A stretch of 7,518 nucleotides of DNA from an uncultured Acetatifactor sp. (GTDB lineage: Bacteria > Bacillota > Clostridia > Lachnospirales > Lachnospiraceae), in the NCBI GenBank assembly GCA_910578995.1, contig CAJTSY010000152.1, positions 1-7,518 of the forward strand, written 5' to 3'. Made by a program: the position numbers and the translations under genes. Below the pieces are notes generated by a model, which saw only the letters and a list, made by a program, of their open reading frames with translations, was not told the DNA's origin and made no database searches. How positions within the stretch are numbered: position 1 is the first letter of the stretch; each line of letters begins with the position of its first letter. This document shows, in pieces, positions 1-6,905 of this stretch.

Positions 1-1133
1 AGGACATGCAGGAGCTCTGCACGGAGAGCGATTCCGGAAAGAAAGTGTATGCGTTCTCCTTCTTCAAGGACTGGGATAACATCCTGATGGAGGCGGCCCG
101 CCAGGGCTTCAGCTATTACGGCTATGGTATGGAAGGTTTCTGCCTGTTCAAGCCGGACGGAAGTGCCTATCAGGATGCCCTGGCGGACGGATCCGAATAC
201 ATCAGGACCCTGAAGCTGTTCTTTGACGCAAACCAGATGGGGCTCATCGATCCGGAATCCACCACACAGGATTACGATACACTGTATGCGAAATATCAGG
301 ACGGCGCGGTGCTTTACTGCCCCTGGGCATGGTATGGCAAAGCCGCGTATAACACCACGGAGCATCTGAATGCCGGAAAGGCTTTTGCCTTTGTTCTCAT
401 CGAAGACATGGAGATTTACTCCTACGGCTGCTATCCCGAGGGAAATGCCAACGATCTGTGCATCATGATCGGCAAGGATGCGGAGGATCCCCAGCGGATT
501 ATGGACTTCATTGACTGGATGTATTCCCCGGAAGGAATCAATGCCTCCATGCAGGGGTCCGGACCGGAAGGGCTGACCTGGGAGAAGAAGGACGGCAGGC
601 CGGTTCTCACTGAATTTGGACTGGAAGCGGTACTGGGAGACGGCGGAAAGGTTACGGTTCCGGAGGAATGGGGTACCGGCAGCTACGCGGAGGGAAAAAA
701 CCAGCTGAATATCAAGACCGTGGCGCCTACGGAGATCAATCCTGATACGGGCGTTCCCTACACCAGCACCATGTGGGAGAGTGTCCTGGAGATGGACAAC
801 ACGGAAATCAGCGTCGACTGGAAGGAAAAGATGGGGTACAATACCCCCATGGAGTATCTGATTGCAAACGACAAGCTTCTGGTGTCTCCCGGCCTCTCCG
901 TGGCCCTTCCCGAAGAGCCTGCTGACATTGTGACCATCCGCAACCAGTGCAAATCCATCGTGGTGGAGAAATCCTGGCAGATGATCTTCGCGGAGGACGA
1001 GGCGGAATTCAATGCCCTGCTGACGGAGATGCGGGATACGGTGAAGGGTCTTGGATACGATGAACTGTACAAGATTGACCTGGAAAACGCGCAGTCCAAG
1101 CAGGTGGAGAGGGACAAAATGCTTGGGAAGTAA
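1..1133 (+). CDS. Extracellular solute-binding protein of an ABC importer (LplA-like), C-terminal part
   Basis: The reading frame is open from the left edge (first whole codon at 3) to a TAA at 1131-1133, so the N-terminus with its expected lipoprotein signal lies outside the window. About 376 residues are visible; LplA-type carbohydrate-binding lipoproteins are usually about 500-570 residues, so roughly a quarter to a third is missing. The visible part has the features of this family: many aromatic residues (for example the segment YCPWAWYGKAAY), a GLIDPES segment followed by a Tyr/Lys-rich helix, and a C-terminal helix ending in DELYKIDLENAQSKQVERDK. In this family the protein sits outside the membrane and delivers sugars or oligosaccharides to an LplB/LplC-type permease pair, which would be upstream or elsewhere. 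It converges on a YesM/YesN-type sensor pair, a common pairing for sugar uptake. The substrate cannot be read from the sequence. The methionine at 6-8 is internal, not the start. Confidence 0.85.
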   Translation, partial: DMQELCTESDSGKKVYAFSFFKDWDNILMEAARQGFSYYGYGMEGFCLFKPDGSAYQDALADGSEYIRTLKLFFDANQMGLIDPESTTQDYDTLYAKYQDGAVLYCPWAWYGKAAYNTTEHLNAGKAFAFVLIEDMEIYSYGCYPEGNANDLCIMIGKDAEDPQRIMDFIDWMYSPEGINASMQGSGPEGLTWEKKDGRPVLTEFGLEAVLGDGGKVTVPEEWGTGSYAEGKNQLNIKTVAPTEINPDTGVPYTSTMWESVLEMDNTEISVDWKEKMGYNTPMEYLIANDKLLVSPGLSVALPEEPADIVTIRNQCKSIVVEKSWQMIFAEDEAEFNALLTEMRDTVKGLGYDELYKIDLENAQSKQVERDKMLGK

Positions 1134-1159
1134 GGGTGGACTTAGGCGGCAGATTTTTA

Positions 1160-1221
1160 TCTGGCAGGCGGCTCCCGTCTGCCAGAATATCAGGGCAGGG
1201 AATAAAAAATCCCCTGCCCTG
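1160..1221 (+). terminator. Two tandem hairpins after the solute-binding protein gene (possible terminator)
   Basis: Two perfect inverted repeats follow the stop codon. The first pairs TCTGGCAG (1160-1167) with CTGCCAGA (1179-1186). The second pairs CAGGGCAGGG (1191-1200) with CCCTGCCCTG (1212-1221) around an A-rich loop. Neither is followed by a T-run on the plus strand, so they are not textbook intrinsic terminators in this direction. They could stabilise the 3' end of the mRNA or end transcription with a factor. Confidence 0.4.
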
Positions 1222-1249
1222 GTGTATGCCACGACGGAGTGCAGGGCAG
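1201..1249 (-). terminator. Candidate terminator of the kinase/regulator operon
   Basis: Read on the minus strand downstream of the response regulator stop, CTGCCCTG (1249-1242) can pair with CAGGGCAG (1221-1214). This is followed by GGGA and then six T (1209-1204). The T-run and position fit an intrinsic terminator for the operon, but the 20-base loop and the four-base gap before the T-run make it weak. The 1221-1214 arm can instead pair with the 1200-1191 arm, so two folds compete. Confidence 0.4.
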
Positions 1250-1272
1250 TACAGTGATAAGCACTGAAACAG

Positions 1273-2841
1273 CTACGGGGTGTCGGCATTTTCTCCCCCG
1301 TTTCTGCGGTACTCCGCCGGGCTGCAGTGGTAGACCTGCCTGAATTTCTGATAAAAATAATCCAGGCTCCGGTATCCTGCGGCGGAGGCCACGGCGCCGA
1401 TGGTCAGGTTGGTTTCAAGGAGCTGTGCTGCGGCATTCCTGACCCGGACTTCATTCAGGTAGCTGTTGAAATTCTGGCCCGCCCGCTGGGTAAACAGTTT
1501 GCCCAGATAGGAACTGTTGTAACCGAAGAGGGGAGCGATGGTCTCCAACCTCAATGGTTCGGCGTAATTATGGTTTATATAATCCAGTATATTTTCAAAG
1601 GTGCCTCCGGCATCGGTGTTTCCGCTTACCGCATTTATCATCAGCTCGAACTCTTCCATAAAATATTCCAGTATCTCGGACAGATAGGAGCAGCCCTCTA
1701 TCTGCTCCAGGAGCCGGGCATTGGAACACAGCTGAAAAGGAATCTGGCTATAGGACTGGGTGACGAAGTTCCGTACCTGCAGAAGGATATCGGCCAGAAA
1801 ATGCTTCAGGGCCGGTACGCTGTCCCGGCACAGGGATACCTGCGCGGCCAGTTCCCGGAGGGAGTCGGCAGCCCGCTTCCGGTTGGCGCTTTTGACGGAA
1901 TCTGCCAGTTCCCGGGCATACTTTTCCGCCCGAGCGGAAGTGGCAAATTTCTCCCCGGAAAGTTCGGTGGGCAGATCACCCGGAACCATCACGTGCAGGG
2001 AGGTCTGGCAGAAGAAACGGCGCTCCAGTATTCTGCGGCATTCCAGGTAAGAAGGATGCAGGTCCTGCAGGCGGTGGACAGGTCTCCCGCAGGCCAGAAA
2101 TACGGCGTCCAGGGGGGAACCCTTTTGAATCCGGCCCTGGCAGCGGGAGAGGAAGGTCTGAAAGCGCGTCAGGGTGGAATGGCCTTTCAGCAGCAGCAGT
2201 TCCTGGTCCTCCAGGGTGAGCAGTTCGAGGTGTTCGCCGGATCCGCAGACTGCGGCAAACAGGTCGGCAAATCCGTATTGGGAGGCCGCAGGCTCCAGGT
2301 TTTCATACAGAATGAGCTGATACACGGGAAAGGTAAAGCCGAATTCCTCATAATGAATATTCGGATCGGGTTCGGGATTCCGCAGAAGATCCGCCAGAAC
2401 CGCATTCTTTGCCTTCTTCAGATAACGGTAATAGGAAGATTTTGTCCGGAGCCTGTCCAGTATCTTTTCCTTTGCGGAGACGACAGCCTGCGTCAGGAGC
2501 GCCTCGTCGATGGGCTTGGTCAGATAGCAGGAGACGCCGTATTCGATGGCGGCCTGGGCGTACCGGAAGTCGGAGTAGCCGCTCAGGATGATGAATTCTC
2601 CTTCGAATCCCTTTTCCCGGGCTGCCTGTATGAGCTGGATTCCCGACAGAAGTGGCATCTGGATATCCAGGAGAACCAGGTTCGGGCGCAGGGCCTCCAT
2701 TTTTTCCAGGGCATCCATGCCGTCCTGGGCTTCTCCGCAGATCTCGAAGCCCAGACTGTCCCAGTCTATGATATATTTCAGGCCTTCCCGGATGAAAACC
2801 TCGTCATCGGCAATCAAAACGTTCAAAACGGTATCGTTCAT
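1273..2841 (-). CDS. Two-component response regulator, AraC-type DNA-binding output (YesN-like)
   Basis: This is a 522-residue regulator that should be phosphorylated by the kinase encoded just upstream and bind DNA near its target promoters. The N-terminal receiver domain (about residues 6-125) has the acidic pair D12-D13, the phosphoacceptor D59 (in LVLLDIQMP), S87 and K109 (in YLTKP). A long middle linker (about 130-410) has no motif I recognise. The C-terminus (about 415-515) is an AraC/XylS domain with two helix-turn-helix units, the second ending in the typical FRQVYHCSPAEYRR. The size matches YesN-type regulators. The start is the ATG at 2841-2839, with GAGGAA at 2853-2848 six bases upstream; the frame extends 37 codons further up but overlaps the kinase end and lacks such a site. 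The start shares ATGA with the kinase stop, which suggests translational coupling. The likely target is sugar uptake, by analogy and by its neighbour. Confidence 0.93.
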   Translation of the reverse strand: MNDTVLNVLIADDEVFIREGLKYIIDWDSLGFEICGEAQDGMDALEKMEALRPNLVLLDIQMPLLSGIQLIQAAREKGFEGEFIILSGYSDFRYAQAAIEYGVSCYLTKPIDEALLTQAVVSAKEKILDRLRTKSSYYRYLKKAKNAVLADLLRNPEPDPNIHYEEFGFTFPVYQLILYENLEPAASQYGFADLFAAVCGSGEHLELLTLEDQELLLLKGHSTLTRFQTFLSRCQGRIQKGSPLDAVFLACGRPVHRLQDLHPSYLECRRILERRFFCQTSLHVMVPGDLPTELSGEKFATSARAEKYARELADSVKSANRKRAADSLRELAAQVSLCRDSVPALKHFLADILLQVRNFVTQSYSQIPFQLCSNARLLEQIEGCSYLSEILEYFMEEFELMINAVSGNTDAGGTFENILDYINHNYAEPLRLETIAPLFGYNSSYLGKLFTQRAGQNFNSYLNEVRVRNAAAQLLETNLTIGAVASAAGYRSLDYFYQKFRQVYHCSPAEYRRNGGENADTP

Positions 2842-4940
2842 AAAAAATTCCTCATTTCTGTCTGTTCCAGGGGAAAGGACAGGGTAATGTCCGTCCCTTC
2901 GCAGGGGCTGCTGTCTATATGGAATGTATAGGCATCTCCGTACAGCAGGCACAGCCGGTGGTGAATGTTGGCCAGGCCGATGCTTTTTGCATGCCTGTTA
3001 ACGGTATTGGCATGCACCTGGCGGAGCAGCTGTTCCAGAGATTCCGGCGTCATGCCTTGGCCGTCGTCGCGTACCCGTATCAGGAGACGTTCTTCGTCTG
3101 CCGCCAGAGTGTCCGCATCCCTGGGAGGCGCATCCAGGCCCCGTCCGCTGTCCGTGGCCTGCATACCGTCCTCATCCGGAGGAGAGTCCGGGCCCTGTCT
3201 GCTCTCCGCGGCCTGCATACCGTCCCCACCCGGAGGAGAGTCCGGGCCCCGTCTGCCCTCCGTGGCCTGCATACCGTCCCCACCCGGAGGAGAGTCCGGG
3301 CTGCGCCTGCCGTCCGTGGCCTGGGTACCCGCCTTCCCCGGAGGCGCATCCAGGCCCCGCCCTTCGTCCGCTCCCGCCTGCCGCCGCGTCCTGGGGATTC
3401 GGGAAATCTGCACCAGGACATGTCCGCCCCTGGCCGTGGGGGCGATTCCGTGGACCACTGCGTTTTCTGCCAGAGGCTGGATCAGCAGGGGCAGGATGTG
3501 CACTTTTTCGGGGTTCAGCAGCGGATCCACTTCCAGGTCATATCGGAGCCTGTCCCCGAAGCGCAGCTGCTGTATGCGCAGATAGCTCCGTGTATAGTGC
3601 AGCTCCCTCTCCAGGGTGGTAATGCTGCTGCCGGTATTTTCCAGTACATAGTGCATGGAATCCCCCAGCAGCTTCACGGATGCGGCCACATCCCGGGCGC
3701 CGGCGGCCAGGGCCTGCATGCGGATGGTTTCCAGGGTATTGTAGAGAAAATGGGGATTGATCTGGCTTGCAAGGATTTTGAATTTCATCTGCTGCTGTTC
3801 ATTGGCCAGAATCTCCCTGGCAAGCTCTGCCTCATAGTACTGCCGCTGGGTTGCCTGAATTCCGTCCACCGTCTCCCGCAGGTCATGAAAGGTTTCAGCC
3901 AGTTCATCGTCCCCGCTGAAGGTTTCCAGGATATCGTAGTCGCCCTCGCTGGCCCGGTGCATGGCATCCCTCAACACCGCTATCCTGGAGCTTAAATGGG
4001 AGGAGAAGACCAGGATGATGGCAGTGGGAAACAAAATGGCGATCAGCAGGATCAGCAGGTTGGAAGCGGTCATCTGGCGGAGGCGTCCCAGGGCCCTGGG
4101 ATCGCTTACACAGATGTAGAACGTATCCTCCGTCCTGTAGGGCTGGAAGGTGGAGATACTGGTGAGGGATTTTTCCCCGGATGCATCTGTCAGGCCACTG
4201 TAGCTGTAATGGGGTTCCCCGGCTGACTCCGCCTCCGGAAAGGGTATGGCTTTCTGGGAGAAGGTGGAATCGGAGGAATAGAAGACCGGGGAGGCGTTCA
4301 CGCTGCACAGAATCTGAAATTCGTTGTTTTTTAATCGGCTTTTCACATAATTGGGACTTACCCGGATGACCAGATAAGCCTGGAAATCCGGAGAGGGAAG
4401 TACCATTTTTCGCACCAGCGTCAGGTAGGAGGTTACATTGCCGAAGCTGTCTGTCTCCGGCAGGGTGATCCAGAGCTGAAGCCATTCCTCCACTTCCGGG
4501 CTGTGCCAGGGCATGCCTGAGAAGTCTTCCAGGAAGGAAATAAACTGGTTTTCGGGGACGGACGGGTTGTTGGTGTACAGGCAGACGGAGGACAGGGACG
4601 CGTTATGCTTTCTGCAGTCTTCCATATAGTCGGTAAGCTGTGCATGGGCAGCCGCCTCGGAGGCAGGATCTTTGCTGCTCAGCAGGCGCATGTAGGAGTA
4701 GGACTGTATAATGTTTTCCGTCAGCGTGTATATGGACGTGGTAATGTCAAACAGCGTGGATTTCAGCCTGGCGGCATCGGCGCGGGTCAGGCTCATGTAG
4801 TCGTTCTGCAGCTGGTATCTGGAAAAAGCTACGGAATATAGTCCGATGACCAGAACGGGAACCATGACGGCGAGCAGGTACAGGCGCCGCAGCTGGCGTT
4901 TGATTTTTCGTTTTTGAAAAGACTTTTTGTGATCCGGCAT
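2838..4940 (-). CDS. Sensor histidine kinase, YesM-like, with a repeat insertion in the ATPase domain
   Basis: This is a 700-residue membrane sensor kinase. A basic N-terminus leads into a first membrane segment (about 20-39), an extracytoplasmic sensor region of about 250 residues (probably Cache-like), a second membrane segment (about 291-313), a HAMP-like linker and a coiled region. The His_kinase domain holds the phosphoacceptor H397 in INPHFLYNTLE. The ATPase domain has N493 (in ENAVVHG), D625-x-G627-x-G629 (DDGQGM) and G655 (SIGLANIHHRL), so all catalytic motifs are present. About 100 extra residues (about 515-617), containing four 18-residue tandem repeats, lie between N493 and D625, where relatives have a short loop; without them the length would be the usual 600 or so. 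The start is the ATG at 4940-4938, with GAGGAA (4951-4946) five bases upstream. It is the first gene of the operon; the regulator follows with an ATGA overlap. Its ligand is unknown, probably a sugar or a binding-protein complex. Confidence 0.93.
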   Translation of the reverse strand: MPDHKKSFQKRKIKRQLRRLYLLAVMVPVLVIGLYSVAFSRYQLQNDYMSLTRADAARLKSTLFDITTSIYTLTENIIQSYSYMRLLSSKDPASEAAAHAQLTDYMEDCRKHNASLSSVCLYTNNPSVPENQFISFLEDFSGMPWHSPEVEEWLQLWITLPETDSFGNVTSYLTLVRKMVLPSPDFQAYLVIRVSPNYVKSRLKNNEFQILCSVNASPVFYSSDSTFSQKAIPFPEAESAGEPHYSYSGLTDASGEKSLTSISTFQPYRTEDTFYICVSDPRALGRLRQMTASNLLILLIAILFPTAIILVFSSHLSSRIAVLRDAMHRASEGDYDILETFSGDDELAETFHDLRETVDGIQATQRQYYEAELAREILANEQQQMKFKILASQINPHFLYNTLETIRMQALAAGARDVAASVKLLGDSMHYVLENTGSSITTLERELHYTRSYLRIQQLRFGDRLRYDLEVDPLLNPEKVHILPLLIQPLAENAVVHGIAPTARGGHVLVQISRIPRTRRQAGADEGRGLDAPPGKAGTQATDGRRSPDSPPGGDGMQATEGRRGPDSPPGGDGMQAAESRQGPDSPPDEDGMQATDSGRGLDAPPRDADTLAADEERLLIRVRDDGQGMTPESLEQLLRQVHANTVNRHAKSIGLANIHHRLCLLYGDAYTFHIDSSPCEGTDITLSFPLEQTEMRNFL
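3124..3359 (-). repeat. 54-bp in-frame tandem repeat (minisatellite) inside the kinase gene
   Basis: There are four complete 54-bp units at 3124-3177, 3178-3231, 3232-3285 and 3286-3339, plus the first 20 bases of a fifth at 3340-3359. Because 54 is divisible by three, each unit encodes 18 residues, typified by GGDGMQATEGRRGPDSPP; the units span kinase residues 535-606. The two middle units differ at only 3 of 54 positions, while the outer units are more diverged. The two end copies share the identical block ggaggcgcatccaggccccg (plus strand), giving RGLDAPP at both edges of the array. The encoded segment is rich in Pro, Gly, Asp and Arg and is probably disordered. Confidence 0.92.
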
Positions 4941-4994
4941 TTCGATTCCTCTTTGTGTCTGGGTGTGGCCTTTGGGTTGTTTTTCACGGAGTAC

Positions 4995-5023
4995 ATTATA
5001 CTATAGTTTACCGGAATTCTCAA
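4995..5023 (-). promoter_or_regulatory. Sigma-A type promoter of the kinase/regulator operon
   Basis: On the minus strand, TTGAGA (5023-5018) and TATAAT (5000-4995) are separated by exactly 17 bases. This predicts a start near 4988 and a leader of about 48 bases before the kinase ATG at 4940. Confidence 0.8.
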
Positions 5024-5034
5024 TATAATCCGAA

Positions 5035-5062
5035 ATTCGTTACTGCTTACTGCTTCGCGAAT
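5035..5062. repeat. Small direct and inverted repeat between the divergent promoters
   Basis: TTACTGC occurs twice in tandem (5040-5046 and 5047-5053), flanked by ATTCG (5035-5039) and CGAAT (5058-5062) as an inverted pair. It lies just upstream of the kinase -35 box and about 35 bases upstream of the hydrolase -35 box, so it could bind a regulator of either gene. This is a positional guess. Confidence 0.3.
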
Positions 5063-5095
5063 ATATCCGCAGTTTGGCGCATCAGCCGCAGTCCC

Positions 5096-5124
5096 TTGCC
5101 AGGAGCCGGAATCTGTGCTATATT
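5096..5124 (+). promoter_or_regulatory. Extended -10 promoter of the serine hydrolase gene
   Basis: TTGCCA (5096-5101) and TATATT (5119-5124) are spaced by 17 bases. A TG dinucleotide at 5116-5117 lies one base before the -10 box, giving an extended -10. The predicted start is near 5131, about 70 bases before the GTG start codon at 5202. Confidence 0.72.
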
Positions 5125-5167
5125 GTCAGCACGGAAAAGTCATGGAGCCCAGGCTCTGTATGACAAT
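5122..5167 (+). promoter_or_regulatory. Inverted repeat in the hydrolase promoter/leader
   Basis: ATTGTCA (5122-5128) and TGACAAT (5161-5167) form a perfect 7-bp inverted pair, and GAGC/GCTC lies between them in the segment gagcccaggctc. The left arm overlaps the -10 box, so the element could be an operator or a folded leader. Nothing else supports a function. Confidence 0.25.
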
Positions 5168-5201
5168 GGCGCTTATGCCGGCAACGGAAGGAGGACGAGC
5201 C

Positions 5202-6395
5202 GTGAATTTTGAGAAACTGACGCGTTTTATGGATCGGATGTCCCGGGAGAGAACGCCCGGAAATGCCATCGAAGTGTATTTTCAAGGAAAATGTGTGTAC
5301 AAATACGCCAGCGGATACGCAGATCTGGAAGCAGGGATTCCGCTGACAGGGGAAGAGTATTTTAATTTCTATTCCTGTTCCAAGATCACCACCGTGGTGG
5401 CGGGCCTGCAGCTTTTGGAAAGGGGGCGCTTTCTGCTGACGGATCCCCTCTGGGAATACATTCCGGAGTTCAGGGAGATGACGGTGAGGACGGAAGGCGG
5501 GGAGCTGGTCAGGGCCCGAAACCCCATTACGGTCCGGGATCTGTTCACCATGTCGGCAGGGTTCACCTATGATATGGATACCCCGGGATTCAGGGCTGCC
5601 AGGGAGCTGACGGGAGGGAGCATGGACACGGCGCAGACGGTGCGGTGCATTGCCCGGGATCCCCTGGCCTTCGAGCCGGGAACCCGCTGGGGATACAGCA
5701 TTGCCCACGATGTCCTGGCCGGCCTGGTCAGCGTGGTGGAGGGAAAGACATTCCGCAGCTACGTCGCTGAAAATATATTTGAACCCCTGGGGATAAATCA
5801 CTGCTTTTACCACCAGACGCCTGAAATACAGGCGCAGATGGCCAGGCAGTACAGCTTTGTGCCGGAGGGGGAGAAGGCTTGCGGCGATATTGTGGAGGCC
5901 CAGAAGCATGGAAACGCGGTGAAAGGTACGTTTGTAAATGTGGGTAAGAATGTGGAGGGCATTTTGGGGGAGGAATACGACAGCGGAGGGGCCGGCATCA
6001 CCGGAAAAATTTCCGATTATGTGAAGCTGATGGCGGCGCTGGCCAATGAAGGACGGGGGGTTAACGGGGAACGGATCCTGTCCAGGGGCAGCGTTGCGCT
6101 GATGAAGGAGGATCAGCTTGGGGAAGCCCAGAAGCGGGATTTTAACTGGAAGCAGCTTGCGGGATACAGTTACGGACTGGGGGTGCGGACCCTGGTGGAC
6201 AGAGCCCTTGCCGGAACCACGGGGAATGTGGGGGAGTTTGGCTGGGGAGGAGCCGCCGGTTCCACGGCCCTGATGGATACGGAGGCGGGACTGGCCTTTT
6301 TCTACGCCCAGCACACCCTGAATCCAAGGGAGGAATATTACCAGCCAAGACTCCGGAACGTGGTTTACGCCTGCCTGGACTCAGTTTCAAACTGA
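5202..6395 (+). CDS. Serine hydrolase, beta-lactamase/EstB (class C-like) family
   Basis: This is a 397-residue protein of the serine beta-lactamase-like family, whose members include esterases, DD-peptidases and related acyl hydrolases. Three family motifs are visible: the nucleophile S58 in SCSK (S-x-x-K61) within YFNFYSCSKITT, the Y165-S166-I167 motif in RWGYSIAHDVL in place of the usual Y-x-N, and W348-G349-G350 in GWGGAAGS in place of the K-T-G/H-x-G box. The WGGAAG form is typical of EstB-like esterases rather than true beta-lactamases. No signal peptide or membrane segment is present, so it is probably cytoplasmic. The start is the GTG at 5202, because AAGGAGG (5188-5194) lies seven bases upstream; an ATG at 5115 in the same frame falls inside the promoter and precedes the predicted transcript. 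It is divergent from the kinase operon. The substrate is unknown; a role in deacylating imported sugars is possible but unproven. Confidence 0.9.
   Translation: MNFEKLTRFMDRMSRERTPGNAIEVYFQGKCVYKYASGYADLEAGIPLTGEEYFNFYSCSKITTVVAGLQLLERGRFLLTDPLWEYIPEFREMTVRTEGGELVRARNPITVRDLFTMSAGFTYDMDTPGFRAARELTGGSMDTAQTVRCIARDPLAFEPGTRWGYSIAHDVLAGLVSVVEGKTFRSYVAENIFEPLGINHCFYHQTPEIQAQMARQYSFVPEGEKACGDIVEAQKHGNAVKGTFVNVGKNVEGILGEEYDSGGAGITGKISDYVKLMAALANEGRGVNGERILSRGSVALMKEDQLGEAQKRDFNWKQLAGYSYGLGVRTLVDRALAGTTGNVGEFGWGGAAGSTALMDTEAGLAFFYAQHTLNPREEYYQPRLRNVVYACLDSVSN
6381..6395. promoter_or_regulatory. 15-bp palindrome abutting the downstream promoter
   Basis: TCAGTTT-C-AAACTGA is a perfect 7-bp inverted repeat around one central base. 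It covers the last codons and stop of the hydrolase gene and directly abuts the -35 box of the next promoter (6396). A one-base centre does not suit an RNA hairpin, so a protein-binding operator is the likelier role if it is not chance. Confidence 0.35.
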
Positions 6396-6424
6396 ATGAC
6401 AGAAACGGTTTGTTCGTCTATAAT
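6396..6424 (+). promoter_or_regulatory. Promoter of the 118-residue protein gene
   Basis: ATGACA (6396-6401, five of six consensus bases) and TATAAT (6419-6424) are spaced by 17 bases. The predicted start near 6431 leaves a leader of about 118 bases before the ATG at 6549. The leader holds CCGGA/TCCGG and repeated GGCGCT segments but no riboswitch that I recognise. Confidence 0.6.
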
Positions 6425-6548
6425 CATATTTATAGGGGCGGCGCTAAGGGAGGCGCTGTGGGACAACAGGAAGATGCCGGGGGTTCGGCACCGGAACTTT
6501 TGGATATCCGGACGGATGAAGGGCAGAGAGGACGGAGGAGGACACTGT

Positions 6549-6905
6549 ATGATCAATGGAAACGACTATATGGCTAATCCCAGCAGCAGCTTTATTCTCG
6601 CAAGGAAGCCGGAACTCTCACCGCAGCAGAAGGAAGCCATCGTGGAATTCGTGGTTAACCGGATGTTGGGGCAGATGGTGGCTTCCACCCGGGACGAACT
6701 GGACGAATATGCGGACAGGTTCAGGCTTGACGGCAGAACCAGGGACAGGATGCGGGCGGAACTGGACAGGGGACTGAGCCTGTATTCCGGTTATGTTTCC
6801 TTTTCGGAGGATGAGACAGCCTATCTTCTGAAGGGTCTGTGGCGGGCGGTGGGCAGGGCGGATCCTTCCGCTTTTGTGGGAATCGAGACCTCCCTGGAAT
6901 ACTGA
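6549..6905 (+). CDS. Hypothetical 118-residue cytoplasmic protein
   Basis: I do not recognise a family. The protein begins MINGNDYMANPSSSF, has no signal peptide, membrane segment or Cys, and looks mainly helical: one amphipathic stretch around residues 24-55 (SPQQKEAIVEFVVNRMLGQM onward), a charged Arg/Asp/Glu-rich stretch around 55-75, and a second hydrophobic helix around 90-105. The start is the ATG at 6549, with AGGAGG (6536-6541) seven bases upstream. The frame is open 51 codons further up, but that part overlaps the promoter and has a poor ribosome binding site. It lies 153 bases after the hydrolase stop on the same strand and has its own promoter, so it is probably transcribed both with it and alone. 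The stop codon lies in the loop and 3' arm of a hairpin. Coding is supported by the start signals and flanking promoter and terminator; function is open. Confidence 0.75.
   Translation: MINGNDYMANPSSSFILARKPELSPQQKEAIVEFVVNRMLGQMVASTRDELDEYADRFRLDGRTRDRMRAELDRGLSLYSGYVSFSEDETAYLLKGLWRAVGRADPSAFVGIETSLEY

Noticed and set aside
1327..2931. Long plus-strand open frame (534 codons) opposite the response regulator
   Set aside because: The minus strand encodes a full receiver and AraC domain with correct motifs; the plus-strand translation shows no family features and no start signal. It is a shadow caused by codon bias.
3124..3359. CRISPR-like array
   Set aside because: The units are directly adjacent with no unique spacers and lie in frame inside a coding gene; this is a tandem repeat.
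2919..3995. Plus-strand open frames across the kinase repeat region
   Set aside because: The repeat unit is a multiple of three and GC-rich, so several frames stay open. The kinase frame has the catalytic motifs on both sides; the others have none.
5024..5029. TATAAT on the plus strand as the hydrolase -10 box
   Set aside because: No suitable -35 box lies 16-18 bases upstream (CTATAG), and a much better extended -10 promoter lies closer to the gene.
5118..6314. Minus-strand open frame (398 codons) opposite the hydrolase
   Set aside because: It mirrors the hydrolase gene, has no ribosome binding site or recognisable domain, and would run through the hydrolase promoter.
6396..6548. N-terminal extension of the 118-residue protein from the ATG at 6396
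   Set aside because: That start falls on the -35 box of its own promoter and lacks a good ribosome site, whereas the ATG at 6549 has AGGAGG at ideal distance.
6425..6548. Riboswitch or small RNA in the leader of the 118-residue protein gene
   Set aside because: Only short, weak inverted repeats are present and no conserved aptamer pattern is recognisable.
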